Assembly (NCBI GenBank): GCA_031272035.1
Contig: JAISUO010000046.1
Coordinates: 1 to 62,370 of the forward strand
Source: Synergistaceae bacterium
GTDB lineage: Bacteria; Synergistota; Synergistia; Synergistales; Aminobacteriaceae
DNA: 62,370 nucleotides
Direction of reading: 5' to 3'
Shown here one piece after another: positions 62,030 through 62,370 of the stretch. Every line of letters starts with the position of its first letter. Within the stretch, counting starts at the first letter, position 1. The notes below the pieces were generated by a model. It had not been told where the DNA came from and did not search any database. It worked only from the letters and a program-made list of their open reading frames with translations. The position numbers and the translations under genes are program-made.

Positions 62030-62370
62030 CCGTCAGGCTTGAAATGAGCTTTTGTATATCACTCACGGGAAGGTTCGTCGCCTGGGCGATTTTCTCCGCA
62101 TCCCAACCCATGGCGAACATATTGCGGGCCACTTCCGCTTTACCCTCTGCCCTGCCCTCCGCTTTGCCTTCTGCTCTGCCTTCCGCTCTGGCATCGGCCC
62201 GCCGCACCTGCTCGTCCATCAGAAAAAGTTGGCGCGCCTCGTACAGCATCTGCGTCCGTTCGTCCGCGCTGAGTTGCTTCAGACGCCCCACCGCCGCTTC
62301 CATCTCAGGGGTTTTTGTCGCCAGCATTTCGATTTCCTCCTCCTTTTCCGACCGGATGAGCCGGAGCCAA
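62022..62370 (-). CDS. Rpn family nuclease / putative transposase, C-terminal part (cut by window edge)
   Basis: The frame stays open to the right edge, so this is the C-terminal 115 or so residues of a longer protein. The visible part fits the end of Rpn/PD-(D/E)XK transposase-like proteins: a SEKEEEIEMLA lead-in, LKQLSADERTQMLYEARQLF, the heptad-like AEGRAEGKAEGRAEGKAE run and a final helical NLPVSDIQKLISSL. The same tail logic is seen in the Rpn protein at 44090-45046. An ATG at 62327 is internal and not the start. Confidence 0.78.
   Translation of the reverse strand, partial: WLRLIRSEKEEEIEMLATKTPEMEAAVGRLKQLSADERTQMLYEARQLFLMDEQVRRADARAEGRAEGKAEGRAEGKAEVARNMFAMGWDAEKIAQATNLPVSDIQKLISSLTEK

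Overview
The window reads as a chromosomal stretch of a diderm, anaerobic, amino-acid and peptide fermenting bacterium. Secreted binding proteins with Sec signal peptides, branched-chain amino acid, dipeptide and TRAP importers, FabK-type chemistry, several peptidase/amidohydrolase genes and a moderately high GC content (my estimate, high fifties percent in most genes) would suit the Synergistota. This placement is inference from gene content, not from a marker gene. No rRNA, tRNA, CRISPR array or classical insertion sequence was seen.

Layout. 1-108 is the tail of an unidentified gene. 251-4132 (minus) is an operon of an unclassified membrane transporter, gamma-glutamyltransferase and an acetamidase/formamidase, driven by a good promoter at 4390-4418. 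4550-8540 (plus) holds a DMT exporter, an aldehyde dehydrogenase and an FAD-dependent dehydrogenase. 8544-13347 (minus) holds MgtE with a hairpin over its ribosome site, a YdjM-like membrane protein, a slipin and a birA-bioY biotin operon preceded by a clear BirA operator. 13542-17298 (minus) holds a chemoreceptor and an HD-GYP protein. 17677-19745 (plus) has a LarA-like protein and a cyclase-family hydrolase. 20544-28239 (plus) has a small recombinase-tail-like protein, a large hybrid histidine kinase, a second chemoreceptor and a radical SAM protein.

28322-42242 is one run of 13 minus-strand genes: allantoinase/hydantoinase-like amidohydrolase, Asp/hydantoin racemase, N-acyl-D-amino-acid deacylase, YfcC transporter, M20 amidohydrolase, aminotransferase, PPC-domain protein, the complete LivJHMGF importer and a FabK/nitronate-monooxygenase-like flavoprotein. 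Read together it looks like uptake and stepwise opening of cyclic ureides or N-acyl/N-carbamoyl amino acids to free amino acids and keto acids. 42545-47253 holds RtcB, an Rpn-family nuclease and two WYL regulators. 47318-52555 (minus) is a peptidase M28 plus DppABC lacking its ATPases. 52913-53406 is a pair of paralogous small proteins of unknown family with their own promoter and terminator. 53790-54605 is a DUF218 protein. 54704-59571 is a distinctly AT-richer cassette (GntR regulator, enolase-superfamily dehydratase, TRAP DctPQM), probably acquired. The window ends with a LysE exporter, a YjiH protein and an edge-cut second Rpn protein.

The most unusual signal is not a gene: most spacers just upstream of genes carry fresh-looking tandem duplications of 7-18 bp, two to four copies each, including copies that duplicate a terminator T-tract or overlap a stop codon.
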